Shown in pieces: positions 1 to 9,181 of a DNA stretch of 64,000 bases (position 1 is its first letter; every line of letters starts with the position of its first letter). The stretch spans positions 6,324,001-6,388,000 of the forward strand of contig NZ_CP059162.1 in the NCBI RefSeq assembly GCF_013466605.1. The letters are read 5' to 3'. The notes below the pieces were generated by a model. The model was not told the DNA's origin. It made no database searches and saw only the letters and a program-made list of their open reading frames with translations. This DNA comes from Pseudomonas chlororaphis subsp. aurantiaca. GTDB lineage: Bacteria; Pseudomonadota; Gammaproteobacteria; Pseudomonadales; Pseudomonadaceae. The position numbers and the translations under genes are program-made.

Positions 1-738
1 CGCAAGCTCGGCAGCGGGCTGGCCAGCTTCGCCCTGCTGCTGGGCCTGGCCCTGTTCGCCGGCGAACGTTACGGCCAGCTGGATTACTGGCTCGCCGACC
101 AGCGCACCGCCACCGGCGAACAGCGCACCCTGCGCCTGGCCGACGGCACGCTGATCAACCTCAATACCCACAGCGCCGTGGATGTGCGTTTCGACGAAAA
201 ACAGCGGCGCATCGTGTTGCAGGCAGGCGAGATCCTGGTCGAGACCGGCCACAACGACGCCCGGCCCTTTATCGTCGAGACCCGCGAGGGCCATATGCGC
301 GCCCTGGGCACGCGCTTCCTGGTCAAGCGTGAGGAACAGGGCACCCGCTTGAGCGTGCTGCAATCGGCCGTGGCCGCGCGGCCGGAGTCCGGCCAGGACG
401 AACAGATCCTCAAGGAGGGCCAGCAGGTGCTGATGCGCCGCGACGGCCTTGGCCCGCTGCTGGCCCTGAACCCCGGCGCCGATGCCTGGACCCGCGGCAT
501 GCTGGTGGTAGACAACGCGCGCCTGGCGGACCTGGTCAGTGAGCTGGGGCGCTACCGCCGCGGCCATCTGGGAGTGTCCGACGACGTAGCCGACCTGCGC
601 ATCACCGGCAGCTTTCCGCTGCACGACACCGACCTGGCCCTGAGCGCGCTGCTGCCCACCCTGCCCGTGGCCATCGAGCGGCACACGCCCTGGTGGGTCA
701 CTCTGGTGGCGCGGGCCGAGAGCAAGGCCAAGCCTTAG
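1..738 (+). CDS. FecR-family anti-sigma regulator, 5' end missing
   Basis: The reading frame is open from the first base, so the N-terminal cytoplasmic sigma-binding part lies outside the window. The visible part begins with a hydrophobic segment (about residues 7-20 of the fragment) that would span the inner membrane, followed by a FecR-like periplasmic domain rich in short beta strands (for example LRLADGTLINLNTHSAV). The C-terminal region (LVSELGRYRRGHLGVSDDVADL) resembles the part of FecR that contacts the signalling domain of an outer-membrane receptor. It is followed by a TonB-dependent receptor that carries such a domain, so it most likely relays siderophore binding to an ECF sigma factor encoded just upstream. 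Family assignment is firm; the substrate is inferred only as an iron complex. Confidence 0.85.
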   Translation, partial: RKLGSGLASFALLLGLALFAGERYGQLDYWLADQRTATGEQRTLRLADGTLINLNTHSAVDVRFDEKQRRIVLQAGEILVETGHNDARPFIVETREGHMRALGTRFLVKREEQGTRLSVLQSAVAARPESGQDEQILKEGQQVLMRRDGLGPLLALNPGADAWTRGMLVVDNARLADLVSELGRYRRGHLGVSDDVADLRITGSFPLHDTDLALSALLPTLPVAIERHTPWWVTLVARAESKAKP

Positions 739-938
739 CACGTGCTGCGTCGGGACGATCTTTATCGCGGCAATCGCCCCTCGATCGCTCGTAAAAACGC
801 TCCTTGGCACCGGGTGTCCCGAGCCGAAACACCGCGCTGTTTTTCGTGAATCGAAATTATTTTCAATCCGCCCTATCACTTTTTGAATCTCGTCCGGCAC
901 ATAGGCAATTGAGAAATGTTTCCACCAGGAGCCGCCGT

Positions 939-3368
939 ATGTCCCGCTCGCTAGACACCCTGTTGCGCCCCAGCCTGTTGGCCGTGGCCATTGCCCTCTG
1001 CGCACCGTTGGCCAGCACCCCGCTGATCGCCGCCGAACAGGCGTCCGGCGTGCGCGCCTACAACCTGCCGGCCGCGCCCCTGGCCAGCACCCTGAACCAG
1101 ATCGCCAGCCAGGCCGGCCTGGCCCTGAGCCTCAACCCGAACCTGGCCGCCGGCAAGACCTCGGCCCCGGTCAAGGGCCAGTTCGATGCCGCCGGCGCCC
1201 TGCGCGAGGCCCTGCGCGGCACCGGCCTGCAACTGGAACAAAGCAGCGCCGGCACCTACAGCCTGGTAGCGATTCCCGACGGTGTGGTGGCCCTGCCGGA
1301 AACCAGCATCACTGGTCAGCAGGCTTATGAGAGTGCCTGGGGGCCGGTGGACGGTTACCTCGCCGCGCGCACCGCCGCCGGCACCAAGACCGACACCTCG
1401 CTGGTTGAAGCGCCGCGTTCGATTTCCGTCGCCACCCGCCAACAGATGGAAGACCGCAACGTGCAGAACCTTGATGATGCCGTGCGCTACATGCCCGGTA
1501 TCGTTTCCGCCAGCTACGGCAGCGACACCCGCTATGACTGGATGCGCGTGCGCGGTTTCGAGCCCACTCAATTCCTCGACGGCCTGCCACTGCCCCGCGG
1601 CGTGTATGCCAACCCGAAAGCCGAAACCTGGAACCTCGACCGCCTTGCCCTGCTGCGCGGCCCGGCCTCGTCGGTCTACGGCCAGACCCCGCCGGGCGGC
1701 CTGCTGGACATGGTCAGCCGGCGCCCCAGCGCTGAATCGAGCCATGCCATCCAGCTGCAGTACGGCAGTGACAACTACCGCCAGATCAACTTCGCCAGCA
1801 CCGGCAAGATCGACAATGAAGGCCAGTTCCTCTATGGCCTCAGCGGCGTGGTGCGGGATGCCGGTACTCAGGTCGATCACATCGACAACAAGCGCTACAA
1901 CATCGCCCCCAGCCTGACCTGGAACATCGATACCGATACCAGGCTGACCCTGCTCTCGCAGTTCACCCGTGACGATACCGGCGCGACCAGCCAGTTCATG
2001 CCGATCCAGGGCACCAAGATCAAGTCGCCGCTGGGTGACGTCTCCCATCACAAGAACCTCGGCGACCCGGACTACGAGTTCTACGACCGCACCTACTACG
2101 CCCTGGGCTACGCCTTCGAGCACCGCTTCAACGATGTCTGGCAGTTCCGCCAGAACCTGCGCTACACCAAATCGGAGCTGTCCTTCCAGCAGCTGACCGT
2201 GGGCTCCTACGCCTACTCCCCGGCCGATGCGGCAGGCAATATCAGCCGTACCTCGACCAACGTGGACGAGGACATCAGCCAGTTCGCGGTCGACAACAAC
2301 TTCCAGGCCGACTTCGCCACCGGCGACATCACCCACACCGTGCTGATCGGCCTGGATCACCAACGCACCGACACCTCCTATCTGTCGATTTACGGCGACG
2401 GCGGGACCACCAACATCTTCAACCCGGTCTATGGCAAGCCGATCGTGCGTCCGGCGCGCTCCAGCGCCTACTACGACTACAACCAGAAAACCGTGCAGAC
2501 CGGCCTCTACGTACAGGACCAGATGGCCCTGGACCAATGGCGCCTGACCCTGGGCGGTCGTGAAGACTGGGTGCACCAGGGCACCACTTACTTCAACAAG
2601 AACGACGTGACCAACACCGACCGCAGCAAGAACTTCAGTGGCAACGCGGCACTGAGCTATGTGTTCGACTCGGGCCTGGTGCCGTACCTCTCCTACGCCG
2701 AATCGTTCCAGCCAGCCAGCAACGCCAGCGTCTCCCCCACCGAGTCGTATAAACCCACCGAGGGCAAGCAATGGGAGCTGGGCATCAAGTACCAGCCACC
2801 TGGTTCGAACACCCTGCTGAGCGCGGCGGTCTACGACCTGACGCAGAAAAACGTGCTGGTAACCAGCATCGGTGCCGGTGGCGAGTCGGTGACCAACCAG
2901 ACCGGCGAAGTGAAGGTCAAAGGCCTGGAGCTGGAAGCGGTGTCCGACGTGACCGACAACCTCAAGGTCATCGCCGCCTACACCCTGGCCAAGTCCGAGG
3001 TGCAAAAAGGCATCTACAAAGGCAACCGCCTGCAACTGATGCCCAACCAGCAAGCCTCACTGTGGACCGACTACACCTGGCACAGCGGTGTGCTCGACGG
3101 TTTCGGCATTGGCGCCGGAGCCCGCTACACCGGCAATACCTATGGCGACCAGGCCAATACCTGGCTGGGCAAGGCCAATGCCTACACGGTGTTCGATGCC
3201 GCCGTGCATTACGACCTGGGCCGCCTGGACAGCAGCCTCAAAGGCGCGTCGCTGAAACTCAACGCCACCAACCTGTTCAACAAGGACTACCTGTCCACCT
3301 GCGATGGTTCCTACTGCTATTTCGGCGATCAGCGTAGCGTGGTCGCCAGTGCCACCTATCAGTGGTAA
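939..3368 (+). CDS. TonB-dependent siderophore receptor with N-terminal signalling (STN) domain
   Basis: An 809-residue outer-membrane receptor that should import a ferric siderophore using TonB energy. The ATG at 939 is chosen because it follows AGGAG closely and opens a clear signal peptide ending near ALIAAEQ-type sequence; a longer in-frame start at 804 would bury the signal. After the signal comes an STN domain (about residues 45-110, with YNLPAAPLASTLNQIA), a TonB-box-like ETSITG stretch, a plug domain (RSISVATRQQMEDRNVQNL, LDGLPLPRG) and a long beta-barrel ending in VVASATYQW with the usual terminal aromatic residue. The STN domain and the upstream FecR gene imply cell-surface signalling. 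An AT-rich imperfect palindrome near 848-868 could be a Fur site but matches the consensus poorly. Substrate is not predictable from sequence alone. Confidence 0.92.
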   Translation: MSRSLDTLLRPSLLAVAIALCAPLASTPLIAAEQASGVRAYNLPAAPLASTLNQIASQAGLALSLNPNLAAGKTSAPVKGQFDAAGALREALRGTGLQLEQSSAGTYSLVAIPDGVVALPETSITGQQAYESAWGPVDGYLAARTAAGTKTDTSLVEAPRSISVATRQQMEDRNVQNLDDAVRYMPGIVSASYGSDTRYDWMRVRGFEPTQFLDGLPLPRGVYANPKAETWNLDRLALLRGPASSVYGQTPPGGLLDMVSRRPSAESSHAIQLQYGSDNYRQINFASTGKIDNEGQFLYGLSGVVRDAGTQVDHIDNKRYNIAPSLTWNIDTDTRLTLLSQFTRDDTGATSQFMPIQGTKIKSPLGDVSHHKNLGDPDYEFYDRTYYALGYAFEHRFNDVWQFRQNLRYTKSELSFQQLTVGSYAYSPADAAGNISRTSTNVDEDISQFAVDNNFQADFATGDITHTVLIGLDHQRTDTSYLSIYGDGGTTNIFNPVYGKPIVRPARSSAYYDYNQKTVQTGLYVQDQMALDQWRLTLGGREDWVHQGTTYFNKNDVTNTDRSKNFSGNAALSYVFDSGLVPYLSYAESFQPASNASVSPTESYKPTEGKQWELGIKYQPPGSNTLLSAAVYDLTQKNVLVTSIGAGGESVTNQTGEVKVKGLELEAVSDVTDNLKVIAAYTLAKSEVQKGIYKGNRLQLMPNQQASLWTDYTWHSGVLDGFGIGAGARYTGNTYGDQANTWLGKANAYTVFDAAVHYDLGRLDSSLKGASLKLNATNLFNKDYLSTCDGSYCYFGDQRSVVASATYQW

Positions 3369-3432
3369 TCGGCTGAGTTAACCACCGGGCCGTCCTGCCA
3401 AGGGCGGCTTTGCTGTGTCTGAAGGCTAAGAA

Positions 3433-4566
3433 ATGAAAAGCAAAACCATCCGCCGCTGGTCCTTTATCCACACCTGGAGCAGCCTGGTCTGCACGGTGTT
3501 CCTGCTGATGCTGGCCCTGACCGGCCTGCCGCTGATCTTTCACCACGAGATCGACCACCTGCTGGGCGACGCGCCGCCGCTGCGGGAAATGCCCGCCGAC
3601 ACCCCGCAGTTGGACCTGCAGCAGCTTGTGCGCGCCGCCGAGGCCCATCGCCCGGGCGAGGTCATGCAGTACTTCGGTTGGGACGAGGAAGACCCCAACG
3701 GCGTGCTCACCATCATGGCCAGGACCGCCGGCACCGAGCCCAACTCGTCCCACACCTTCATGCTCGACGCCCGCACCGGCGAAGCCGTGGAAACGCCCTC
3801 GGCCAACGGCGGGCTGATGATGTTCATCCTGCGCCTGCACGTGGACCTGTTCGCCGGCCTGCCGGGCAAGCTGCTGCTGGCCTTCATGGGCCTGCTGTTC
3901 GTGCTGGCGATCGTCTCCGGCGTGATGCTGTACCTGCCGTTTATGCGCCGGCTGGCCTTCGCCACGGTGCGCCAGGACAAATCCACCCGCCTGCGCTGGC
4001 TGGACCTGCATAACCTGATCGGTGTGGTGACCCTGACCTGGGCCCTGGTGGTCGGCGTCACCGGGGTGATCAGCGCCTGCGCCGACCTGCTGATCGCCGC
4101 CTGGCGCAACGACAGCCTCAGCGCGATGATCGAGCCGTACCGCGATGCGCCGCCGCTGACCCAACTGGCCCCGGCCAGCCGCCTGCTGGAGATCGCCAAG
4201 GAGGTGGCGCCGGGCATGCAGCCGGACTTCATCGCCTTCCCCGGCACGCGTTTTTCCAGCGAGCACCACTACGCGGTGTTCATGAAAGGCAGCACCCACC
4301 TGACCTCGCACCTGCTGACCCCGGTGCTGATCGACGCCAGCACCCTGGAGGTCACCGCGGTGGCCGAACGTCCCTGGTACATGGACGCCATGGGCATGTC
4401 GCAACCGCTGCACTTCGGCGACTACGGCGGCATGCCGATGAAGATCCTCTGGGCGACCCTGGATGGGCTGACCATCATTGTCCTGGGCAGTGGCCTGTAC
4501 CTGTGGATAGTCCGCCGCCGCGCGGCCAGGCCGGCCTTGGGCGAACCCGCCGGGGTGGCGCCATGA
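3433..4566 (+). CDS. PepSY-associated transmembrane protein
   Basis: A 377-residue inner-membrane protein of the PepSY_TM family, which is often found next to siderophore receptors and may take part in ferric-siderophore reduction in the periplasm or inner membrane. Visible hydrophobic segments lie near residues 14-36, 140-165, 190-215 and 345-365, with periplasmic loops between. The conserved start (RRWSFIHTWSSLVCTVFLLM) is typical of the family, including a His in the first membrane segment. It follows the receptor after a 64-bp gap and overlaps the next gene by four bases (ATGA), so the three genes probably form one iron-responsive operon. The reductase role is family-level inference. Confidence 0.85.
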   Translation: MKSKTIRRWSFIHTWSSLVCTVFLLMLALTGLPLIFHHEIDHLLGDAPPLREMPADTPQLDLQQLVRAAEAHRPGEVMQYFGWDEEDPNGVLTIMARTAGTEPNSSHTFMLDARTGEAVETPSANGGLMMFILRLHVDLFAGLPGKLLLAFMGLLFVLAIVSGVMLYLPFMRRLAFATVRQDKSTRLRWLDLHNLIGVVTLTWALVVGVTGVISACADLLIAAWRNDSLSAMIEPYRDAPPLTQLAPASRLLEIAKEVAPGMQPDFIAFPGTRFSSEHHYAVFMKGSTHLTSHLLTPVLIDASTLEVTAVAERPWYMDAMGMSQPLHFGDYGGMPMKILWATLDGLTIIVLGSGLYLWIVRRRAARPALGEPAGVAP

Positions 4567-4751
4567 GGCCGCGGCAATCGAACTTCTGGAAGGTCTTCGG
4601 CGCGCCGCTGTTCATCGCCGTGCTCTGTGCCGCGGGGCTGTTCTCCGCGCTGCTCGGCGACGGCATCTGGGACACCCTGAGCTGGCTCGGCCTGAGCGCT
4701 CCGGCCCTGATCGCCCTGCGGGGTTTGTTCAACCGCCCGCCCCCGGCCTGA
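4563..4751 (+). CDS. small two-helix membrane protein of the receptor operon
   Basis: A 62-residue protein with two hydrophobic segments (about residues 11-30 and 40-54) and a basic N terminus (MRPRQSNFW). The ATG overlaps the stop of the PepSY gene (ATGA), which argues for translational coupling and fixes the start. Its 3' end overlaps the convergent gene by 23 bases. Short proteins of this kind often follow PepSY/siderophore-receptor genes in pseudomonads, but no function can be stated. It could assist the PepSY protein in the membrane. Confidence 0.7.
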   Translation: MRPRQSNFWKVFGAPLFIAVLCAAGLFSALLGDGIWDTLSWLGLSAPALIALRGLFNRPPPA

Positions 4752-5151
4752 CCCCGGCGGCGGGGAAACCGCGCCACAGGTACAGCGACAGCCCCAGGCC
4801 GATCGGCAATACCGGGATGAAGACGCGGTTTTCCCGCTGCGCCTCGGTAGCGACCAGCACGCAGAACAGTGCCAGCCCCAGCAGCGGTACATAGCTTGCC
4901 GCCAGGCCCCAGCGCCAGGGCCGGGTCAGCGGTTCGGGGCCCCGCAGGCTCAGCAGCGCACAGCCCAGGGCTGGCAGGGCCAGCGCCGGCAGCGCCCAGT
5001 ACCAGGCCATGTAGGCGAACGCCATGATCAGCTCCGGCTCACCCTCGCCGTGGCGGCGAAACTCGTACTGCAAGGCCAGGTACACCGCCAGCGCGCCCAA
5101 CAGGGTCAGGGCCAGGCTGTACAAGCCGTGTCGAAGATAGGACCTGCGCAT
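4729..5151 (-). CDS. hypothetical four-helix membrane protein
   Basis: A 140-residue protein with about four hydrophobic segments (near residues 8-26, 44-66, 82-103 and 112-128) joined by short arginine-rich loops. The start is supported by AAGGAG a few bases upstream of ATG (MRRSYLRHG). No recognised domain or catalytic motif is visible. It runs convergently into the iron-uptake operon and overlaps its last gene by 23 bases, so transcription of the two units may interfere. Function unknown. Confidence 0.65.
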   Translation of the reverse strand: MRRSYLRHGLYSLALTLLGALAVYLALQYEFRRHGEGEPELIMAFAYMAWYWALPALALPALGCALLSLRGPEPLTRPWRWGLAASYVPLLGLALFCVLVATEAQRENRVFIPVLPIGLGLSLYLWRGFPAAGVRPGAGG

Positions 5152-5262
5152 TCATCACTCCTTGTCTGTCCTGCATGCCGCCCCTGTGGCCGGGGCCAGA
5201 GGCTGCGCTAAGATCCCCCGGGTTACGAGCCTGCGCTCCACTTCCACCCGCGAGGAATATTC

Positions 5263-5892
5263 ATGTCCACCCCCAGCATGACGCTGTTCCACAACCCGGC
5301 ATCACCTTATGTGCGCAAAGTCATGGTGCTGCTGCATGAGACCGGCCAGCTGGACCGCGTGGCCCTGCACGCCAGCCAGTTGACCCCGGTGAATCCGGAC
5401 GCCGCCCTCAACCAGGACAACCCGCTGGGCAAGATTCCTGCGCTGCGCCTGGCCGACGGCAATGTGCTGTACGACAGCCGGGTGATCCTCGACTACCTCG
5501 ACCAGCAACACGTCGGTAACCCGCTGATCCCCCGCGAAGGTTCGGCCCGCTGGCGACGCCTGACCCTGGCGGCCCTGGCCGACGGGATCATGGATGCCTC
5601 GGTGCTGATCCGTTACGAACTGGCCCTGCGCGCCCCCGAGAAACACTGGGAGCTGTGGCTCGATGGCCAGCGCGACAAGATCCGCCGCGCCCTGGCCGTG
5701 CTCGAGGCCGATGCGATCGCCGAACTGGCCAGCCACTTCGACGTCGCCGCCATCAGCGTCGCCTGTGCCCTGGGTTACCTCGACTTCCGCCACCCCGACC
5801 TGCAATGGCGCGATGCCCAGCCCCAGTTGGCGGCCTGGTACGCCGAGGTCAGCCAACGCCCTTCGATGCTGGCGACCCAGCCGCCAGCTTGA
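5263..5892 (+). CDS. glutathione S-transferase family protein
   Basis: A 209-residue cytosolic protein with the two-domain GST layout: an N-terminal thioredoxin-like domain (LFHNPASPYVRKVMVLLHE, residues about 7-27) containing the conserved cis-Pro region NPLGKIPAL and the glutathione-contacting DSRVILDYL, then an all-helical C-terminal domain. The Ser/Pro near SPYVRK fits the activating position of bacterial GSTs without a Cys. A ribosome-binding site GAGGAA precedes the ATG. It stands alone between unrelated genes, and the substrate is unknown; a detoxification role is a family-level inference. Confidence 0.88.
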   Translation: MSTPSMTLFHNPASPYVRKVMVLLHETGQLDRVALHASQLTPVNPDAALNQDNPLGKIPALRLADGNVLYDSRVILDYLDQQHVGNPLIPREGSARWRRLTLAALADGIMDASVLIRYELALRAPEKHWELWLDGQRDKIRRALAVLEADAIAELASHFDVAAISVACALGYLDFRHPDLQWRDAQPQLAAWYAEVSQRPSMLATQPPA

Positions 5893-5944
5893 AGGCCCCG
5901 GGTGCGGTCATCACCTGAAGTACGCTGGTGGCCGGCCCGGCCCT

Positions 5945-6009
5945 ATCGCGAGCAAGCTCGCTCCTACAGGTTTCGCGGTGTCCCATGTAGGAGCGAGCTT
6001 GCTCGCGAT
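5945..6009. repeat. REPIN-like inverted REP pair (tgtaggagcgagc family)
   Basis: Two 24-bp arms that are perfect reverse complements (5945-5968 and 5986-6009) enclose a 17-base loop. The arm core is TGTAGGAGCGAGCTTGCTCG, the common extragenic palindrome of the P. fluorescens group. It lies between the convergent GST and creD genes and could act as a shared 3'-end hairpin. Confidence 0.85.
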
Positions 6010-6098
6010 GGCCGCTCCTCGGTGCTTCAGGCAACAACCTGACTATCCATGCCAGCAAGGCCTCTGCTTGCTGCTGATCCTCGCGCAAGCCCAACGAC

Positions 6099-7475
6099 CT
6101 ACTCATGGGCCACCTCCGCTTCGAACGTCAGCGGCTGGGCCGGTTTGGCCTGGCCTACGCCGTACCAGTCGAGCTTGCGGGTCAGCACCATGAACACCCC
6201 CAGCAGGCCGAACAACAGCAGCGAACCCATCAGCAGCGCGTAATCCTCGGCGCTGAGCAAGCCGTACAACAGGCCATACAAGGCAGCCAGGCCGGCGGCG
6301 AAACTCAGGCCATGGCCCAGGCTGCGCAACACATGGCAGACGTAGAAACCGATCAGCATCACGCAGGCACCGGCCGACAGCAGGTAGGCCAGGGCAAAGC
6401 CGATGTGCTCCGACAGCGACAGCAGCAACAGATAGAAGAACGCCAGGGCCACGCCCACCAAGGCGTACTGCACCGGGTGCACCGCCAGGCTCTTGAGCAC
6501 CTCGAAGAGGAAGAAGCCGGCAAAGGTCAGGGCGATGAACAACAGTGCGTATTTTATCGCCCGGTCGCTCTTGAGGTACTGGTCCACCGGGTCGATGAAA
6601 CTCACGCCGAAGGAGCGGTTCTTGAAATCCTTGCACTGTCCGCTGGCCAGGCAATTGATCAAGGCGCTTTCCAGGTTGGTGGAGAAGAACGAGGTCTGCC
6701 AGTTGGCGGCGAAACCCAGGTCGGAAATCTCCCGCTGCGCCGGCAGGTAGTTGCCGATAAAGCTCGGATGGGGCCAGTCGGCACGCAGGCGTACCTTGCT
6801 GGTCTTGCCCACCGGCAGCACTCGCAACTGGCCGGTGCCTTGCAATTGCAGGTCGAAAGCGAAATCCAGGTCGGTGCTGCGCTTGCCGTCCAGCAGCGGC
6901 AGGTTAACGTGTACCCCCTCCCCCAGCCAGTCAACCCGGGTGCCGGGCGCGAAAGGCAGGTTCTGCCCGTTCAGCTCGAGGGCCAGCGCTTGTTCGATGC
7001 CGCGAATGTCGCTGATGCCCACGGCGAGAAACGGCTGCTCGAACTTGTAGTCGGCGAAGTCTTCCTTGATCCCCAATTGCTCGGGCAGCGCAAACTGCCC
7101 GCTGATGCGGTTGTTGGCATGGAACAGCCGGGCCTGGTAGATCCCCCGGGCACGCAACTCGGTCCGCACCTGGCCATCGAGTTCGAAGTGCTCCGGCAGG
7201 AAATACAGCTGCCCACGTTCCTCACCCTGTTCCTGGTAACGCGTGTTGGTCTTCTCGTTGGTTTTCCAGGTGCGCACCACCTTGCGATAAGGCACCACCA
7301 GCAGCGGGCCGCTCAGTTGTTGGCTGTAGCTGGAGCTGCGGGCGATGTCGGTCAGCACACCGTCGCGCAGTTCCTGGCGCTCCTGGATCAGCCCATCGAT
7401 CATCAACAACGGCACCAGCAGCCCCAGGATCAAAAGGGCGATCGCCCCAAGCTTTATGGTCAGATTGCGGTTCAT
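6099..7475 (-). CDS. creD: inner-membrane protein CreD
   Basis: A 458-residue protein matching CreD: an N-terminal membrane anchor (residues 6-28), a large periplasmic domain (about 30-300) with SQQLSGPLLVVPYRK near its start, and a block of about five closely packed C-terminal membrane helices from residue 310 on. CreD is the effector membrane protein of the CreBC regulon and affects envelope integrity and beta-lactam responses in Pseudomonas and enterics. It lies downstream of creB and creC on the same strand, separated from creC by about 284 bases that hold a repeat, so it may have its own promoter. Confidence 0.93.
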   Translation of the reverse strand: MNRNLTIKLGAIALLILGLLVPLLMIDGLIQERQELRDGVLTDIARSSSYSQQLSGPLLVVPYRKVVRTWKTNEKTNTRYQEQGEERGQLYFLPEHFELDGQVRTELRARGIYQARLFHANNRISGQFALPEQLGIKEDFADYKFEQPFLAVGISDIRGIEQALALELNGQNLPFAPGTRVDWLGEGVHVNLPLLDGKRSTDLDFAFDLQLQGTGQLRVLPVGKTSKVRLRADWPHPSFIGNYLPAQREISDLGFAANWQTSFFSTNLESALINCLASGQCKDFKNRSFGVSFIDPVDQYLKSDRAIKYALLFIALTFAGFFLFEVLKSLAVHPVQYALVGVALAFFYLLLLSLSEHIGFALAYLLSAGACVMLIGFYVCHVLRSLGHGLSFAAGLAALYGLLYGLLSAEDYALLMGSLLLFGLLGVFMVLTRKLDWYGVGQAKPAQPLTFEAEVAHE

Positions 7476-7651
7476 GGAGTCTCTCCCTGTTCGAATGAGG
7501 GAGAGTCTGGGCAGCCCATGTGGGGGTTTTATGGGGGGAGTGTGGAGAGTGTGTGGAGATTGGCTTTGTAGGAACCAGCCGACGCGTTTTCCCAGGTGAA
7601 TCGCAGATTCAGGGGTTGCGGTCGCTACGTCGGAATGCCGCCCAGACCGAG

Positions 7652-7722
7652 CGCAGCCTCGCAGGCTCGGCAGCGGCTACATGGACTGCGCGCATCTTGT
7701 AGCCGCTGCCGAAGGCTGCGAT
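7652..7722. repeat. copy A of the tgtagccgctgcc palindrome family
   Basis: The stretch contains an inward arm GGCTCGGCAGCGGCTACA and an outward arm TGTAGCCGCTGCCGAAGGCT in the creC-creD gap. These are the two ends of the same repeat family found eight more times in this window, here in back-to-back order rather than enclosing a spacer. A longer relic (GTCGGAATGCCGCCC, from 7630) resembles the inside of the long copies at 23938 and 29548. Confidence 0.75.
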
Positions 7723-7759
7723 CGGGTGCGAAGCAGCCGCAAACGGTGCACGCGGTGGC

Positions 7760-9181
7760 TCAGAGGGGAAACAGCAGCGTCACTTCAACGCCACCTTCCA
7801 CATTGCCGATCTGCATCTGGCCGCCATGCAGTTGCACCACTTCTTCGACGAAGTTCAGCCCCAGGCCGGTGCTTTTACGCCCGCTGTCAGGCCGTGGCAG
7901 GGAGTAGAAACGTTCGGTCAGGCGCGCCAGGGCGTAGTCCGGGATGGGCTCGGCCTGGTTGAACAGGCTGAACCGCAGTTGGTCGCCCGCTCTGCTGGCG
8001 CTCAAGCGCAACACGCCACCGGCGGGGGTGAAATCCAGGGCGTTTTCCAGCAGATTGCCCAGGGCCTGGCGCAACAGGAACGCTTCGCCCGACAGCTTCA
8101 GCCCCGGCTCGATGCGCTGTTCGACCTGCAAGCCCTTGCCCTCAATCCGCGCCTTCTGGCTGTCCAGCACCTGGTTCGCCAGGTCCGCCAGCGGCACCGC
8201 CTCGCGCTCTTCCAGGCCGTGGCGCTGCTCGACCTGCGCCAGGTTCAGCAAGCGCTCGATCAGGTGCTGCATGCGCGCGCTTTCGCTGTCGATGTTGCTG
8301 ACGAAACGTGCGCGCTGCTCGCCGGGCATCTCGCTCTGCAACAGCTCAGCCGCCCCGCGAATCGCCGCCAGCGGGCTTTTCAGCTCGTGGGTCAGGGTAT
8401 GCACGTAACGCTCGACATAAGCCTTGCCCTCCAGCTGGGTGCGCATGTGCTCCACCGCCGTGGCCAGTTGCTCCAGCTCGCCGCCGCGGTAGTGCGGCAG
8501 CTCGGCGCGGCGACCCTCGCTGACCGCCTGGGCATAACCGGTCAGGCGGCGCAGGGCGACGCTCAGCCACCAGGACAGCAAGGCGCCGAACAACAGGCCG
8601 AGGCCGATCAGGCCGGCGCCGTACCACAGCAGGCGGCGCTCGGTGCGGTCGACGTAGGGCTGCAGGGAACTGTTGGGCTTGGCCACGGTGACCACGCCGA
8701 TGATCCGGCCGTTGTCGCGAATCGGCGCGCCGACATGCATCACCGAGGAGCTAGGGTCATCGGCCACGCTGCGCGAGGAACGCGCGCCGTATTGGCCGCG
8801 CAGGGTCAGGTACACGTCGTTCCAGCGCGAATAATCCTGGCCGACCGCCAGACCGCTGGAGTCCAGCACCACCTTGCCCTCGGCGTCGGTAACGTAGATG
8901 CGGTGGTTGACCTGGTTTTTCGGCAGGCCCCAGATAGTCGCCGCCGGCTGCCGCTCGCCATAGGCCTTGAGCAGTTCCGGCCAGCGGTTCTCGCTGAGGG
9001 TGCCGGCCTTGAAGTCGTCGCGCAGGATTTCCGCCAGCAGGTTGGCGGTGTCCACCAGGGTTTCTTCGGTGGACTGGCGCACGCCCGGGCGGATTTCCTC
9101 CATCACCGTGCTGAGCACGAAATAGCCGGTCAGGCCGACGAACAGGACGTAGACCAGGAAAATCCGGATTCCCAACGGCAT
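7760..9181 (-). CDS. creC: sensor histidine kinase CreC
   Basis: A 473-residue two-helix membrane sensor. Membrane segments are at about 7-27 and 184-206, enclosing a periplasmic sensor domain with VNHRIYVTDAEGKVVLDSSG typical of CreC. A HAMP-like linker follows, then the dimerisation box THELKSPLAA with phospho-acceptor His265, and an ATPase domain with GRKSTGLGLNFV. The start is the ATG that overlaps the creB stop by one base (TGATG); the frame remains open further upstream, but only inside creB. It phosphorylates CreB in response to metabolic or cell-wall stress. Confidence 0.94.
   Translation of the reverse strand: MPLGIRIFLVYVLFVGLTGYFVLSTVMEEIRPGVRQSTEETLVDTANLLAEILRDDFKAGTLSENRWPELLKAYGERQPAATIWGLPKNQVNHRIYVTDAEGKVVLDSSGLAVGQDYSRWNDVYLTLRGQYGARSSRSVADDPSSSVMHVGAPIRDNGRIIGVVTVAKPNSSLQPYVDRTERRLLWYGAGLIGLGLLFGALLSWWLSVALRRLTGYAQAVSEGRRAELPHYRGGELEQLATAVEHMRTQLEGKAYVERYVHTLTHELKSPLAAIRGAAELLQSEMPGEQRARFVSNIDSESARMQHLIERLLNLAQVEQRHGLEEREAVPLADLANQVLDSQKARIEGKGLQVEQRIEPGLKLSGEAFLLRQALGNLLENALDFTPAGGVLRLSASRAGDQLRFSLFNQAEPIPDYALARLTERFYSLPRPDSGRKSTGLGLNFVEEVVQLHGGQMQIGNVEGGVEVTLLFPL

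Noticed and set aside
848..868. Fur box or FecI-type promoter before the receptor gene
   Set aside because: An AT-rich imperfect palindrome is present, but it matches the Fur consensus weakly, and no FecI-like -35/-10 pair with proper spacing could be placed.
7345..7962. Several overlapping ORFs between creD and creC
   Set aside because: They overlap the repeat and the ends of creC and creD in shadow frames; none has a start signal.
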